NCBI GenBank assembly: GCA_037042185.1
Contig: JAXQJY010000033.1
Location: 2,728,001-2,792,000 of the forward strand
Direction of reading: 5' to 3'
DNA from: Sordariomycetes sp. S80-01Y
Lineage: Eukaryota; Ascomycota; Sordariomycetes
Length of the DNA stretch: 64,000 nucleotides
The translations under genes were made by a program, and so were the position numbers. The notes below the pieces were generated by a model that searched no databases, was not told the origin of the DNA, and was given only the letters and a program-made list of their open reading frames with translations. Numbering within the stretch: position 1 is the stretch's first letter; the number at the start of each line of letters is the position of its first letter. Of this stretch, positions 37,672-48,945 are shown piece after piece.

Positions 37672-39669
37672 GGTTGCGGCGCCCGCAGGGCTGGTCGTTC
37701 GATTGGGCGGTAGCGGTCAGTCGAGCGGTTGAGGACGTTTATACGGTGGTCGGAGAGTCTCGCGACATCAAAAAGAGGTGTTCGATTTTAATGCGCCGTC
37801 GTCATATCGTACTTCTAGCCTTGACTTGCGAAGGGAATGGCGTTGTGAATCGTCGGCGGCTTGTACGTCGTCGTGTCTTCCGGCGACGGTAATGTGAGCG
37901 ATTGTGGTAATTAAAGGTGGCCCTTGAAGCGAGAGTTCTTCAGCAACTGTCGACACCTGATCTGACACGTTGAATCAGTGTCGAGGGGCAGGAAAGACCT
38001 CCTGTACCTGCTGGAGAATTGGGGGGCCGACGACAAGAAACGAGGGACTTGGGAGATGCACGGGGAGAGGGACACCAGGTAAGTCGCGGAGTGCAACAGT
38101 CGAGGGACTTGCCCGGCGCCTGAGTGGGCAAGAGCGGGCTGCGGTCCTGCCCACGGTTCCCAGTTACTTGAAGGCAACTAACTCCATTCGGCTTAGCCTC
38201 AATGCAGCCCGCGATTATATGCGCTAGAGCCCGCCAACGGCCGTCACTAAATCCAGGAACTCTCCATCATCAGGACGCCGTGTAAACTCTCAAGCCTCTT
38301 TCGATTCTCGTGCCAATGAGCCTGTGCCTCTAAGACTGTAATACCTTCCACTAAGCTTGTATACGAACTAGACTTTCTCCGTTATTGGCCGCGCCCGATC
38401 CGCCAAAAGGAACCCAATTGCACAGACCGACGAATCACACTTCTGCAGGAACGCGGAGCTCGAGAATCGAGAAGAGCGGAGGCGGGTTACAGGCAGCGTT
38501 GAGCGCGCGATCGACACCCGTTGCGTAGGGGACTGATCTCACTATTGACGTCTGCTCAGAGATCTACAGCCCTCGAGGTGGCTGGGTCAACCGTCGAGAC
38601 ATTTTGATGTCAATTCTCCTCCGTACCGTCGCTATGCATTGCGGAAAAACGATGATTCAGTCGCAATCTCGGGTGAAGAAAAGGAATACTTGGCATTCAT
38701 TGGCCTTGGGCCGGATCTCTAACAAACACCGCCACCTCCAGCTTATCATCTCCCCACTGCACCTTTGAGTGCATTTTATTGCGCATCAACGGGCCGGAAA
38801 TGATTGCTGGTCTCTGAGACATTGATGAGACTGCCCGTGATGAATCGCATACGCTCAGACACACATTTCGTCATGCTGGGGCCGCTGTAGGGATTGGCTC
38901 TCGGCGATGATCATTGAAATTGATCAACCTGTGGCTAGGTTCCCATTTCTCGGTGACAAGCCCAGTTCCGGCGCGGCTTCATAGCAAACGTCTTATGCTG
39001 ACTTGATGATGGTCTGTAATGAACCAGGCCGTGGCGCCTATATGGTTCAACATCCTCGGAGATAGGCCTGGTAAGGGAGCGCACTCTTATCAATTGACCG
39101 TTCTACTCGGCCGACATGGGTTGGAGCTGAGAAAAGACCGGAGCATCTGACTCGGTGAACTGACTTCCAGCGCCTCCAACAGCTCTATGCAGCATGCTAT
39201 GAAGACAATTTTCGTAGCGAAACCTGCTCCGCCATTAGTATTATTACCTTGTACTCTTACAGTGATACACATGAGTGAATTCGGGAGTGAGTTATCTGGC
39301 ACCAAAGGCATGAGTGCCTTGAAGTTGCGACCTCGTACCAGGACATAATTTATTTGCAGGCCCCGGGGAGAGTCGAGTGCAACACTCAAATGAGAACCCC
39401 GAGGTATCCTAACAGTTTTCTGAGGCAATCAAGCATAAAATATGCTTTAAGATTTATTGCAACCCGTGGAGCCTCCATGTTGTCTTGATCGCAGGGTAAG
39501 CTACTGTCCTTAAACCCGGCCATCGTCGGGGTTGGTGTCGTCATTGAACCGCGCCGAGTCCGTCCCCGTCTCCGTCTGACATCCCCCCGAAATTCTCTCC
39601 TCGTCGTTACCGACCAACCCCGAACTTCACAACACCTTCTATCAAGGCGCAAGCCGTCGGCCTCCCAAC
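37672..39669. other. long divergent intergenic region, palI/ABC1-type gene
   Basis: About 2 kb between two divergent start codons. No coding region is supported. The sequence holds scattered short frames only, and I see no tandem repeats or RNA genes. The last 130 bp before the ABC1-type gene is C/T-rich. Confidence 0.5.
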
Positions 39670-41673
39670 ATGTTCCCTCGAAACATGTTCGGTGCCGTTC
39701 AAGGCCTCCACCGCGCCCGCGCGTCGCATCGCGTGCCCTCGTCGATCCCCCGACGCTTCCAGTCCGGCGGTCCCTTCCAACCCATGCGCCCTCCGAGTCC
39801 CAGCGAACTCGGTGCGCCCAAGAAAGCAGGCGAATACAAGAAATCTCGAAAATGGGGACGGAGGTTGCTGCGGCTTGCCGTGGTCGGCGGAGTCGTGTAC
39901 CTGGTGGATAGACAGGTCTACGCCTCAGGACTCTTGAGGTCATTCAGAACGTTCTCAACTGGACTAGTTGTTGCATTGGATTACAAGCTCAACTTTCGCC
40001 CAGACCCTTGGATAGCAGGCGATGTCAACGCCCTCCACGCCCGGAGTGCCCACCGAGTCTTTGACCTCCTGCAGTGCAACGGCGGCCTCTATCTCAAAAT
40101 CGGCCAAGCCATCGCCATGCAAAGCGCTGTTCTGCCGCCTGAGTTCCAGAAGATGTTCGCCAAGATGTTCGACGACGCACCGCAAGATGACTGGAAGGAT
40201 GTCGAGGCTGTGATCAGAGAAGATTTCGGGAAGAGCGTAGAGGAGGTCTTTGGAGTGAGCTTTACGGGTAAGGATGGGATGGGGCTGATGGAGAGAAAGG
40301 CAAAGGCTAGCGCGAGTGTTGCACAGGTTCACTGGGCGAAGTTGCCGGACGGGAGGGAGGTTGCTGTGAAGGTGCAGAAGAGGGAGATCGGAAAGCAAAG
40401 GGCCCTTGATCTGTGGTCTTTCAAGTGAGTTGTCTCAAGATCTGCAGATGAGACTGTTGCTGATGAAGCCAGGACGGTCACATGGATATACTCGAAGTGG
40501 TTCGACCTTCCATTTTACAAGCTCATCCCATTCATCACCGAGCGTCTCGAGCTTGAGATGGATTTCGAAAATGAAGCGCAAAACTCCGAAAATCTCCGCA
40601 AACTTATCAACGGCGAGAAGAAGCTCAAGAACCGAGTTTACATACCTATCGTCTACAATGACATGACGAGCAAGCGCGTCCTCACTACCGAATGGATAGA
40701 AGGTGTCAGGCTGTGGGACAAGAAAGCTATGACGGGCCGTTGGATGGGGGGTTACGGCAAAGGATCGCCTGGCGCCGGCGCCCCCTTGCCTCCGATCGAC
40801 ATGAACGCCGCAAGGCGGGAGCTTCGAACCAGGCCATACAACGAGAAAATCAAGCCTGATCGTCTAGAGTGGAAAGGGCGCAACGGTAAGGGTGGTCTTG
40901 GGTTGTCAACCAAAGAGGTAATGACAACAATGGTGGACCTATTCTCTGCACAAATCTTCAAATGGGGTGTAGTACACTGTGACCCTCATCCGGGCAACAT
41001 ATTCATCCGTCGGTTGCCTAACGGCAGAGCTGAGCTAGTCCTCATCGATCACGGACTGTATGTCTACCTCAAGGACGACTTCCGACACCAATACGGCGTT
41101 TTCTGGAAAGCGCTGATGACGTTCGACAACAAGACTATCAAGGACGTAACAGGGAAGTGGGGTGTCAAGTCCTCTGACCTGTTCGCCAGCGCGACGCTGC
41201 TGAGGCCTTACGAGGGTGGAGAGGATAAGCTCTACGAGGGCATGGAGAACATGACGCCGCAAGAGAGGTCGCACGCCATGCATGTCAAGGTCAAGCAGGG
41301 AATCAGAGACATGCTCGCCGATGAGGACAAGTGGCCTAAGGAGATCATCTTTCTGGGGCGTAACATGCGAATAGTCCAAGGAAACAACCAGTATCTCGGA
41401 AGTCCCGTCAACAGGGTCAAGATGATGGGCGAGTGGGCCAGTCGAAGTCTGTACCAAGACGCGAACCTCCCCTTTGATCAACGCGTGCGGCACGCGTTCA
41501 GACATGTCCTTTTCAAGGTCGTCATGTCGGTCAGTGATGTGGCATTCTACTTCTTCAAACTGAGGAATTGGCTAGGTCTTGGAGGAGCTATGGAAGACGT
41601 GATGGAGCAGAGGATGAGGGACATGGCTCAGGACTATGGCATTGAGCTGCAGAGTGAGGTCTTTGAAGGCTGA
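39670..41673 (+). CDS. mcp2: mitochondrial ABC1/ADCK (UbiB-type) atypical kinase, Mcp2-like
   Basis: Two exons, 39670-40424 and 40473-41673, encode 651 residues. The N-terminus is Arg-rich and looks like a mitochondrial targeting sequence. It is followed by a hydrophobic segment (LLRLAVVGGVVYLVDRQVYA). UbiB family marks are KxGQ in LYLKIGQAIAMQS (about residues 140-152), the Ala-rich nucleotide loop KASASVAQVHWAKLPDGREVAVKVQ, the catalytic-loop-like HCDPHPGNIF (about residue 420) and the DHG metal motif. The 48-bp intron joins DLWSFK to TVTWIYSKWF. Yeast Mcp2 acts in the inner membrane and affects mitochondrial lipid and coenzyme Q balance. A Gly/Pro-rich insert (MGGYGKGSPGAGAPLPP, about residue 345) separates kinase subdomains. 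Confidence 0.9.
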
Positions 41674-43897
41674 GCTATATAGCGAGGAGCTGGTTGTGAA
41701 TGTTTTGATATATCTGGGCGACCATTCAACTCATTGTGGCGTTTGAATTAGGCTTGGAGTTGTAGAAGGGGGGGCATATAGGAGTTCAACGAAACCGTAG
41801 ATCTGTATATCCACTCAAACAAACCATCGATTCTGAACTTCAATCCCGGTGTGAGGAGAGCAGTACGGAGTAATACCAAGCGAGCCGTGGCACGACCGTC
41901 ATAATACTGTGGCGATGGTAGTCTTGGAGGGTCTTTGAGGACCACACAACCGTGCATTTCCCGTAAAAATAAGCAATGCGTAGCTTGACACGCCGCCATC
42001 GATGTTTTTCACGTCGAGACAAATAAGCACGTGAGGTTGTGGTCCAGCATTGAAGGCTTCACCTCGTGCGAAGTCGCGACCAGGCCCACGATTGGTGGCC
42101 CTGTAGACGCTGACCTGCAATCTTAAGGGGCAACAGGGGGAGGCGGCATTAGCTCCTCTGAGACAGCAGGGGTTGTCGAGTTTCGAAATGGCACGATCTG
42201 CTTGTTTCACGATGCCAATGACTTGCAAGTCTTTGACTTGAATCAATTCTTTCAATGCTATATGGGCGTCTAGCTCGTTGATAGGCTTGAGAGACAGCGC
42301 GGCAGTTACCAAGATAGAGAACAAGACAACGACGCAGGACAGGGGACAGCTGAGGAGAGTGAAGGGGGCCCGCGGAGGGACTTGCGGACGTTCCGCCGTT
42401 TCAAGATGAAAGTCGCGTGGGCGCGCTTCGGTACTTTCAGTAGGTTGATTCAGTTCTGGAACCGCAAAGAACTGCAGCTTTCCGTCGCTTTGCATAGAAG
42501 ACTGCTAGTAGGCGTAATTATATGGAGGTCGCACAGGTACACCGCAGTATTGGCAACGATCGAGACATCGGATGGGCACTCAGTGACTGGTACTGGTGAG
42601 GACAGAAGAGGGACTTTGTTTCGCTCTGCCCAGGCCACCGGCTTCGGGTGTAACCCTTGTTGGCGCCGGAGGTCATCTCGGCAGGGGCACGGAGTTGAGG
42701 CGTCGAAGGACGTCGGCATTCTCGATACATTGCTCCGGTCACATACGAGTACGGCTGTAGCGCTCGGCCTTCTCTGCCAGCCTCTACTGGTTTGACGGGG
42801 TTCGCGGGAATTTCTTGGATGCGAATTGTGTATCTGGGTGCCCCAGAATTCCATTGTCGAACCAGTGGGACAGTGGCGGACACATCCGGGGTGAGACTCG
42901 TCAGTGGACAGCATGGCTGAGACAGAGTACCTAGTCTAGATGGGCGAACCGCCTGAAGATATGCTTAGGGGAGAGAATCAGAGATACGCAGTACTGCCAG
43001 CACATTGCTTCTGAGATTCTGGCTGGACATGCAAGTTGAGCGTGCATCAGTCCCAACGACGGGGAAAAGAGGCAGATTGGACCCTGCAGAACTAACCCGA
43101 TGGGGCATGGCGGCCTTGTGCAAGTCTCTTGCACTAGCGTGCAGAGTCGAATTTATCGCTGCCAGTGCCAGCGATGTTGCTCCTGGACTGGACCCCGGGG
43201 GCCGATGCCTGGGAGGTCCTGGTCGTGCCAGTGCCAGCCCGCCAGTGAGGGCCCCAGGAAGTCCAACCAGGTTTGGCTGTCCGCTGGTTCAAACGGTTGA
43301 TTGATGCTTCTTCTCCTTCTCTCCGTCCTTCGAGTCCAGCAGGCCGACCAATCCGTCTCTCTTTCAAGCCTCGTTACCTCGCCTTGTCCGTCAGGGTGCT
43401 CGCTCGCTTTGACATCCAGTGAGCGCTTGCTCCTTTTTGCGTCACCTCGCATCCCTTCCTCTTCCGGCGGAAAGGGGCTCCAGACACCACTCACAGCTGC
43501 GCGCGACAGTCCCCACGACTTCTACCGCCAGCAGTAGTGCCTACTACCTGAACTCTCGCTTGCTCTGCCCTCGCTCGATAGCAGCCCGGCCGGCATCAAT
43601 TCTCTCGCTTCACGCTCGCAAAATTGGCCCTTGACCGAAACGCGATTTCTCTGCTCGCAACTGCCGCGCGCATCCCAACATTGCGACATCCAGCCAGCAC
43701 GCGCAAGCCCATCCCCAGATCTGACTCGTGTTCGAATCCACGAATCAGCCTTCAAACTACGACACCTATCCCGAGACGACCCTTTCCTGCTCCCCCAATC
43801 AAGTCCGACAATCGACCCTACGTCAGCCTCCCGTCGCGCTTGACCTCGCCCGTCTCCCGGCTCACGACCTCTTCTCTCCCAATCTCGGCAACAGCAA
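41674..43897. other. long intergenic region, mostly non-coding
   Basis: About 2.2 kb. The only candidate gene is the weak minus-strand frame at 41899-42495 (listed separately). From about 43300 to 43897 the plus strand is pyrimidine-rich, which suits a long 5' leader of the septin-like gene. Confidence 0.5.
41899..42495 (-). CDS. hypothetical single-pass membrane protein (uncertain)
   Basis: An ATG-initiated frame of 198 codons. It has one clear hydrophobic stretch (LLSCPLSCVVVLFSILVTA, about residues 47-65) followed by a helical segment (ALKELIQVKDLQVIGIVKQ). The C-terminal third is Cys/Arg/Gly-rich and less protein-like, so an intron or chance extension is possible there. No family recognised. 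It could be a lineage-specific gene or noise. Confidence 0.25.
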   Translation of the reverse strand: MQSDGKLQFFAVPELNQPTESTEARPRDFHLETAERPQVPPRAPFTLLSCPLSCVVVLFSILVTAALSLKPINELDAHIALKELIQVKDLQVIGIVKQADRAISKLDNPCCLRGANAASPCCPLRLQVSVYRATNRGPGRDFARGEAFNAGPQPHVLICLDVKNIDGGVSSYALLIFTGNARLCGPQRPSKTTIATVL

Positions 43898-45443
43898 ATG
43901 AGCAATTCAGAGCAACCTCGACGTTCCAGCTTCGGGATGTTACTCAAACGCAGCAAGAGCGGCGAGTTCGGCAGCAAGGGGAAGAAGGCTCAGGCCCTCA
44001 GAGAGGCCGAGCTGGAGAGGCAGCGTCAGGCTGCTTCTCGCATTCCCCCTAAGCTGCCCGAGTTCGCCAACAACGCCGAACAATTCTCCAAGTCGCTTGG
44101 CCCAGAGCTGCAGACCGACTCGACCGACGACAATATGAACGTGGCTGCCCCTCGTCAGTCTAGCGAGCCGCACGCTCTTTCGAGGGATGTCCCCATTCCT
44201 CCTATTCCCAACAATGCCTTCGATCCGTACGCCAGGACCGAGAGCATGACGCACCGTGGTCGCTACAGCTATGCTAGCAGCGCTGTGAGCACCATCAACA
44301 GCCCCAGAAGGGTTCGCAGAAGAAAGGACCCCACCCCGTTCAAGTAAGTCTCAGACCTATCTCGGTACCTGCGTGTCTCTGACCGCCCACAGTGTTTTGG
44401 TTCTCGGCACACGCAACTCGGGCAAAACGTCCTTCCTCGAATTCCTTAAGACGGCTCTTGCTCTACCCCCGAAGAAGCGCTCCCGAAAAGAAGAAGACGA
44501 CTTCCCCGTCCAGCCTCCAAGTTTAGGCAATTTCATCCCCCACTACCTAGAGACTGAGATCGATGGAGAGCGAATCGGTCTCACCCTGTGGGACTCTGAA
44601 GGTCTAGAGAAGAATGTGGTAGACCTCCAGCTCCGTGAGATGAATGACTTCCTGGAGCGCAAATTCGAGGAAACCTTTGCCGAGGAGATGAAGGTCGTGC
44701 GATCACCTGGCGTACAGGATACCCACATCCACGCGACGTTCCTCGTTCTTGATCCTAGCAGGCTCGACCGAAATGTTGCCGCCGGCCGTAGCTTGGCCGG
44801 CCTCCAGAATGGTGGACACACTCCGCAGCTACGCGTCACTGGATGCCTCGACGAGGATTTGGACATGCAGGTACTGCGTCTGCTCCAGGGCAAGACGACA
44901 GTTATCCCTGTCATCTCCAAGGCTGACACCGTTACCACAAAGCACATGCACGTGCTGAAGAAGGCTGTCTGGGATACTTTCAAGAAGTCGAACCTGGACC
45001 CACTAGAGGCTCTCGGTCTCGATGATGATGATAGGAGCATCTCATCGAGCAGGATCGATGAGGAGGATGAGGAAGAAGAGAACGAGGCCGCCGAGGATGG
45101 CGAGCCCAAGTCTTCTCCACCCGCGTCCCCTAACTCGAAGCGCCTGTCGACGGCGTCCATTCGTCGTCACAAGGCTCAAGAGGAGGCCAAAGAGGACGAG
45201 ACCCCTTTCCTGCCTCTCTCAATCATTAGCCCGGACCTTTACGAGCCCGAGGTTGTCGGCCGTCAGTTCCCTTGGGGCTGTGCTGACCCCTACAACGAGC
45301 AGCACTGCGACTTCACCCGCTTGAAGGAGGCTGTCTTTAGCGAGTGGCGGTCTGAGCTCAGAGAAGCGAGCCGAGAGCAGTGGTACGAGGGCTGGAGGAC
45401 GAACCGTCTCAAGCAGAACCACCTCCCCTACCGACGACGATAG
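43898..45443 (+). CDS. septin-like GTPase
   Basis: Two exons, 43898-44343 and 44393-45443, encode 498 residues. The first 148 residues are basic and Ser/Pro-rich. The 49-bp intron then leads directly into the G domain: P-loop GTRNSGKTS (about residues 154-162), a DxxG-type motif LWDSEGLEKN, and the base-recognition motif ISKAD. Near the end, VVGRQFPWGCADPYNEQHCDF corresponds to the septin unique element. Between them lies an acidic Ser-rich insert (about residues 355-420, DEEDEEEENEAAEDGE). Septins bind GTP and form filaments at septa and hyphal tips. This divergent, insert-bearing type occurs in filamentous ascomycetes beside the core septins, and its assembly behaviour is unknown to me. Confidence 0.85.
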
Positions 45444-46362
45444 GCTACGGAGCCGTAGCGGAGGCGTTTCTTATGCCAGCCTTTTTGGAGTTTGGCAGCT
45501 CCAAACGACCGACCTCAGCGGTCATTTCTTATTCGGCCTGATTCATGTTTTCTCAGTATTCGGAAAGCTCGCAGCATACCCCCTTGTGTTTTCTTGCATC
45601 TCTTGTGTGGACTTTTGAGGATGGTTTCGCCTGGCAGCCGATACCCTGCACACGCCGTTACGGATGGACTTACGACTAAGCATGCCTCTAATTCAGACGC
45701 GCGCCTTGAGAAGACGGTGCCGAGCTGTTCTCTCTGGTGCTCGTGGTACTATCATCAAACGTGGATCACCGCGTTTTTCATCCTTGGCGATCAAGGTATT
45801 CGGGCCAGGACCCCTCACAAGACTGTCATGTCATTTCTCTACGATCCTTTCATCTCTTTTTGTCGAATTTCCAGGCGAGGCGGCTCTTGATTTTTTCTAT
45901 GATATCACATTCAAGGAAGGACACCCAAAATTATAAAGAGAGCGGGGAAAAGTTGAGCTGGCCCCTGAAGAGAACAGTGGGAGACATACCTCGATTATGC
46001 CTTCAGAACAGGCGAGGATTACGTCGATTCAGCTGTAGATTACTGTTGTGGATTGTTGCTTCCACTACGACCAATTTCGTTTTAGTTCCTTTCCAGATTG
46101 TCCTCGAGCGCTGTGATGTCAACCCACGCCAGACGGACCCGGGGTCATGTCGACAAAAGAGTTGACAGTTCTTTCACGCTTACGCGATCACTGTAGAGCC
46201 AAAAATTGTATCATAAACATTGTTCCAAGATAATGGTATCGCTCCCCACCTAAACGCCACTCGACTCCTTTTTACGCAGCAGACCATAGAGCAGCGAAAT
46301 GCTCTCAGTATAGTAATACTGAAACCCCGAAAACCTCAAACCATGTGGCAGCAAACGTACAT
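45444..46362. other. intergenic region between convergent genes
   Basis: The 3' flanks of the septin-like gene and the Myb gene. Plus-strand frames of 130-142 codons overlap in different frames and show no domain, so they are taken as chance. Confidence 0.55.
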
Positions 46363-48345
46363 CTACTCCTCCAAGTCAGTATTGATGGGGTTATCATCAT
46401 CGTCAAGGTCGTTTTCCTTCCTGTAAGGATTCTTCCCGTAGCTCACCACTTTGTCAGTCTCCTTCTTGCTAAGCGCCACGAGGTCGAAGCACGGCGGAAG
46501 CACCCGGTCTGTCATGAGGAGGTCGACCTTGAGATTCCTGGCCTTGTCGCGGTAGGCCTGCTGGTTGCGCGGGATCTCGAACCTGTCGCTGTAGTGCTTC
46601 TCCATGACGGACCACCCGGCGTGCGTCTTGCGCACGAGGTCGATGAGGGTGTACGTGTCGTTGTCGGACCATTGGCGGCGCTGCTTCTGCCCGGTCCGGG
46701 CGGGGGAGCTCGGAGAGTCGCGCGTGCGGGCTGAGGATGTGAGGGCGGACTTCTCGTAGCGCATGGCGTCGAAGGCGGAGGATGGGGGAGGCGTGGGCTG
46801 CTCGCGCTCCTCCTCGCCCTCGTTTGATCCCTCGCGGGGGCGTTGCGTTGGCCGCGGGGGTGGTCCCATGGCCGCCGACGGGGACCGCGGAGGTGGTCGG
46901 TCGTTCAGAGTGCGCTTAATGTCTGCTGACTTTTCCTGGTCCACGGCCCGGGTGTCTTCTTCGAAAGCTTCCTCTTCCTCTTCCTGGCTGGCGTGTGAGC
47001 GACGGACCCTGGCGGAGGCCGAGCCTGGTGCCGTCGAAGCGGCAACGGTGGGGGGTCGGGGACCAAGAATAGCTGAGTTGCTGTCGTCTACCTGTTGGTT
47101 GGAGGGCGGTCCTTCGGGCCGTAATTCGAGGGCGCGTAATGCCTCGGGGCCGGTAAAGAAGCTTCTCGTTCTTGGGGAAGGGTCAGTTTTGCTGCTACCT
47201 ACAGAGTCATAGGGGAAAGACACGTACTCATTGGGCGGTGCTCGGACAACAGGCTGAGACTCGGCGACGGACTCGAGGTCGTCCACGTCTTCGCGGGCAT
47301 CGTGGAACTGGTCCGCCTGGGACCCGGGAGCCCTGCCCGTCTTCACGGATTCGTAAACTCTTAAGATGTGGTCCCTCAACTCATCGATAATGCTTCCAAA
47401 AGGGAACTCATCCCTCAGCTTATCTAGACCGCGCGTCTTCGGTGCCCCGCGCCAAACCTCGAATATCTGCTGCACCCTGGCGCTGCAGCTCCTGTCTGGA
47501 TCCTCATCCCCCGCATGCCCCAGGGGCTTGAATGGGCCGTTTTCCCAAAGACCGGCGTGATCGGGCTTCTTGCCGATGGCCTCTGGATCGATGAACGCAG
47601 CCGTCAGGAGGTCCCAGAACTTGGTGTTCTTGATCGGTGTTCTGGACCCTTCGATCTCCTCTGCGAGAGTCCTGATGAAGAGGAGGGTGCGGATGTTGAG
47701 AGAAAAATCGATAGCGTCGCCGAAGGGGAAGGGATCGAAGAGCTTGGGGAGGAACTCGTCCAGCTGTGCCAGGTGCTCTCGTGCGTTGACCTCTTCCTCG
47801 TTTTGAATCCGGTCGACAATGTCCAGCGCAGTCGCCAGGTTCACATAGCCGATATCTTTGATATCACCACCGGAGAACTCCATGAAGTCCAGATTCTCAG
47901 CATCGACGAACGGGAAGCCCGACGGCTCCTCAAACGGCTGCCTCAAGTCACAGAAATAGGTCCTCCTCGTCTTGAACAGCTTCTGATTCCACAGCTTGCG
48001 CCTGATCTCCTCATCATCCTCGAAAAACTTGATAATCGAATCCGCCACCTTCGTTAGGTCCGGCAAGCTGCGCTCGATGAGTTCACGACGCTGCTCCGTG
48101 CTGTCGTCCTGCGAATCCACAGTGGCACGGGAGAAGCGCATCGCTCCTTGGCGCCCGGTGTCGGCGGCATCTTCGTCGTCGGCTTCTTCTCTTTCCTGTT
48201 CCTCCTGAACAGTGGCATCCCTCTCAGCCGCTTCTTCTGCTTCCTGGGCGACGGTGGCTTTGCGACGCTGCTTGGAGGGACGCGCAGGTGCCTCTGGTTC
48301 GGCTAGGGCGGGTTGGGCGCGCTTGGAGCGCGTGCGCGTCGCCAT
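46363..48345 (-). CDS. Myb/telobox-like DNA-binding protein
   Basis: A single frame of 660 residues from the ATG at 48345. The frame stays open upstream without an ATG. The N-terminus is basic (MATRTRSKRAQPALAEP), nuclear in character. Residues about 95-370 form a mostly helical conserved-looking region (LIERSLPDLTKVADSIIKFF...). The middle is disordered. The C-terminus has a Myb-like domain (about residues 557-620): RRQWSDNDTYTLIDLVRKTH...GWSVMEKHY, ending QQAYRDKARNLKVDLL, which resembles the VDLKDKWRN telobox of TRF/Taz1/Tbf1 proteins. A role as a telomere-repeat-binding or related regulator is inferred. A 57-base stretch (47227-47171) with GTACGT donor, CTGAC branch and AAG end could be an in-frame intron, which would remove 19 residues. 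Confidence 0.8.
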   Translation of the reverse strand: MATRTRSKRAQPALAEPEAPARPSKQRRKATVAQEAEEAAERDATVQEEQEREEADDEDAADTGRQGAMRFSRATVDSQDDSTEQRRELIERSLPDLTKVADSIIKFFEDDEEIRRKLWNQKLFKTRRTYFCDLRQPFEEPSGFPFVDAENLDFMEFSGGDIKDIGYVNLATALDIVDRIQNEEEVNAREHLAQLDEFLPKLFDPFPFGDAIDFSLNIRTLLFIRTLAEEIEGSRTPIKNTKFWDLLTAAFIDPEAIGKKPDHAGLWENGPFKPLGHAGDEDPDRSCSARVQQIFEVWRGAPKTRGLDKLRDEFPFGSIIDELRDHILRVYESVKTGRAPGSQADQFHDAREDVDDLESVAESQPVVRAPPNEYVSFPYDSVGSSKTDPSPRTRSFFTGPEALRALELRPEGPPSNQQVDDSNSAILGPRPPTVAASTAPGSASARVRRSHASQEEEEEAFEEDTRAVDQEKSADIKRTLNDRPPPRSPSAAMGPPPRPTQRPREGSNEGEEEREQPTPPPSSAFDAMRYEKSALTSSARTRDSPSSPARTGQKQRRQWSDNDTYTLIDLVRKTHAGWSVMEKHYSDRFEIPRNQQAYRDKARNLKVDLLMTDRVLPPCFDLVALSKKETDKVVSYGKNPYRKENDLDDDDNPINTDLEE

Positions 48346-48945
48346 TTTCGCGGCCGCGCGTGAGTCAGTTTGTCGCCCGAGCTGACAACGAGCGCAAGCA
48401 GTGAAGTGCGAAATGCAAAGGTAGAAATGCAGAGTTAGGTGTGAATGGAGCAAGAACGCGTCGATGTGAGGGCTTGTTTACCTGGGCTAAGCCACATCAG
48501 TAACCCTAACCCTTGAAATCGATCTCATTGGCCTGTGCTCAGAAATTCCAAGCCCGCCCCGGGCTGTCACCTCAGGCTCAGGCTCGATTTGCAGCGGGTC
48601 GGGCACCCCGCGTGGCTGGATTCAGATGGGCGTGAGCCACTGTTTTCCTGAGAGGGGACCCGGATGCCAGGGAACTACGAGGAGGGTACACGAGTGACAA
48701 GAGTGCTTCCCACCTGAGAGCATTCGCCTGTACGTGTTCAGATCAGAGAATAATTGAGGCTACGGTATGCAGTCAGCTATGAAGACTTGACGTGACGGTG
48801 CATTTGTGAGATCGGTCGATGGTCGTCGGAGACTATCGCCAGTTCGACCCGAATCGTCACTAAGGACCTCATGAGAAAATCACGGCCACATTCAGGATAT
48901 GAAGACCGGATATTAATCCCTTCCTTCAAAGTCATGCATCATTTC
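48346..48945. other. intergenic region, Myb-gene promoter and DUF7704 3' flank
   Basis: No coding region. It carries a two-unit telomere-type repeat at 48501-48514 (listed separately). Confidence 0.6.
48501..48514 (-). promoter_or_regulatory. two-unit telomeric repeat in the Myb gene promoter
   Basis: The plus strand reads TAACCCTAACCCTT. On the sense strand of the Myb gene this is AAGGGTTAGGGTTA, 156-169 bp upstream of its ATG. TTAGGG units are the binding sites of telobox Myb factors such as Tbf1, Teb1 and Taz1, so a regulatory role is plausible. Confidence 0.5.

Noticed and set aside
39386-39943. 185-codon minus-strand frame
   Set aside because: Overlaps the start and targeting sequence of the ABC1-type gene on the opposite strand. 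Its Arg-rich composition has no family likeness.
45492-46165. Overlapping frames of 132 and 142 codons after the septin-like gene
   Set aside because: They overlap one another in different frames, contain no recognisable domain and lie between two convergent 3' ends.
47515-48057. 180-codon plus-strand frame
   Set aside because: Antisense shadow of the Myb gene; Leu/Glu-rich pattern typical of mirrored codons.
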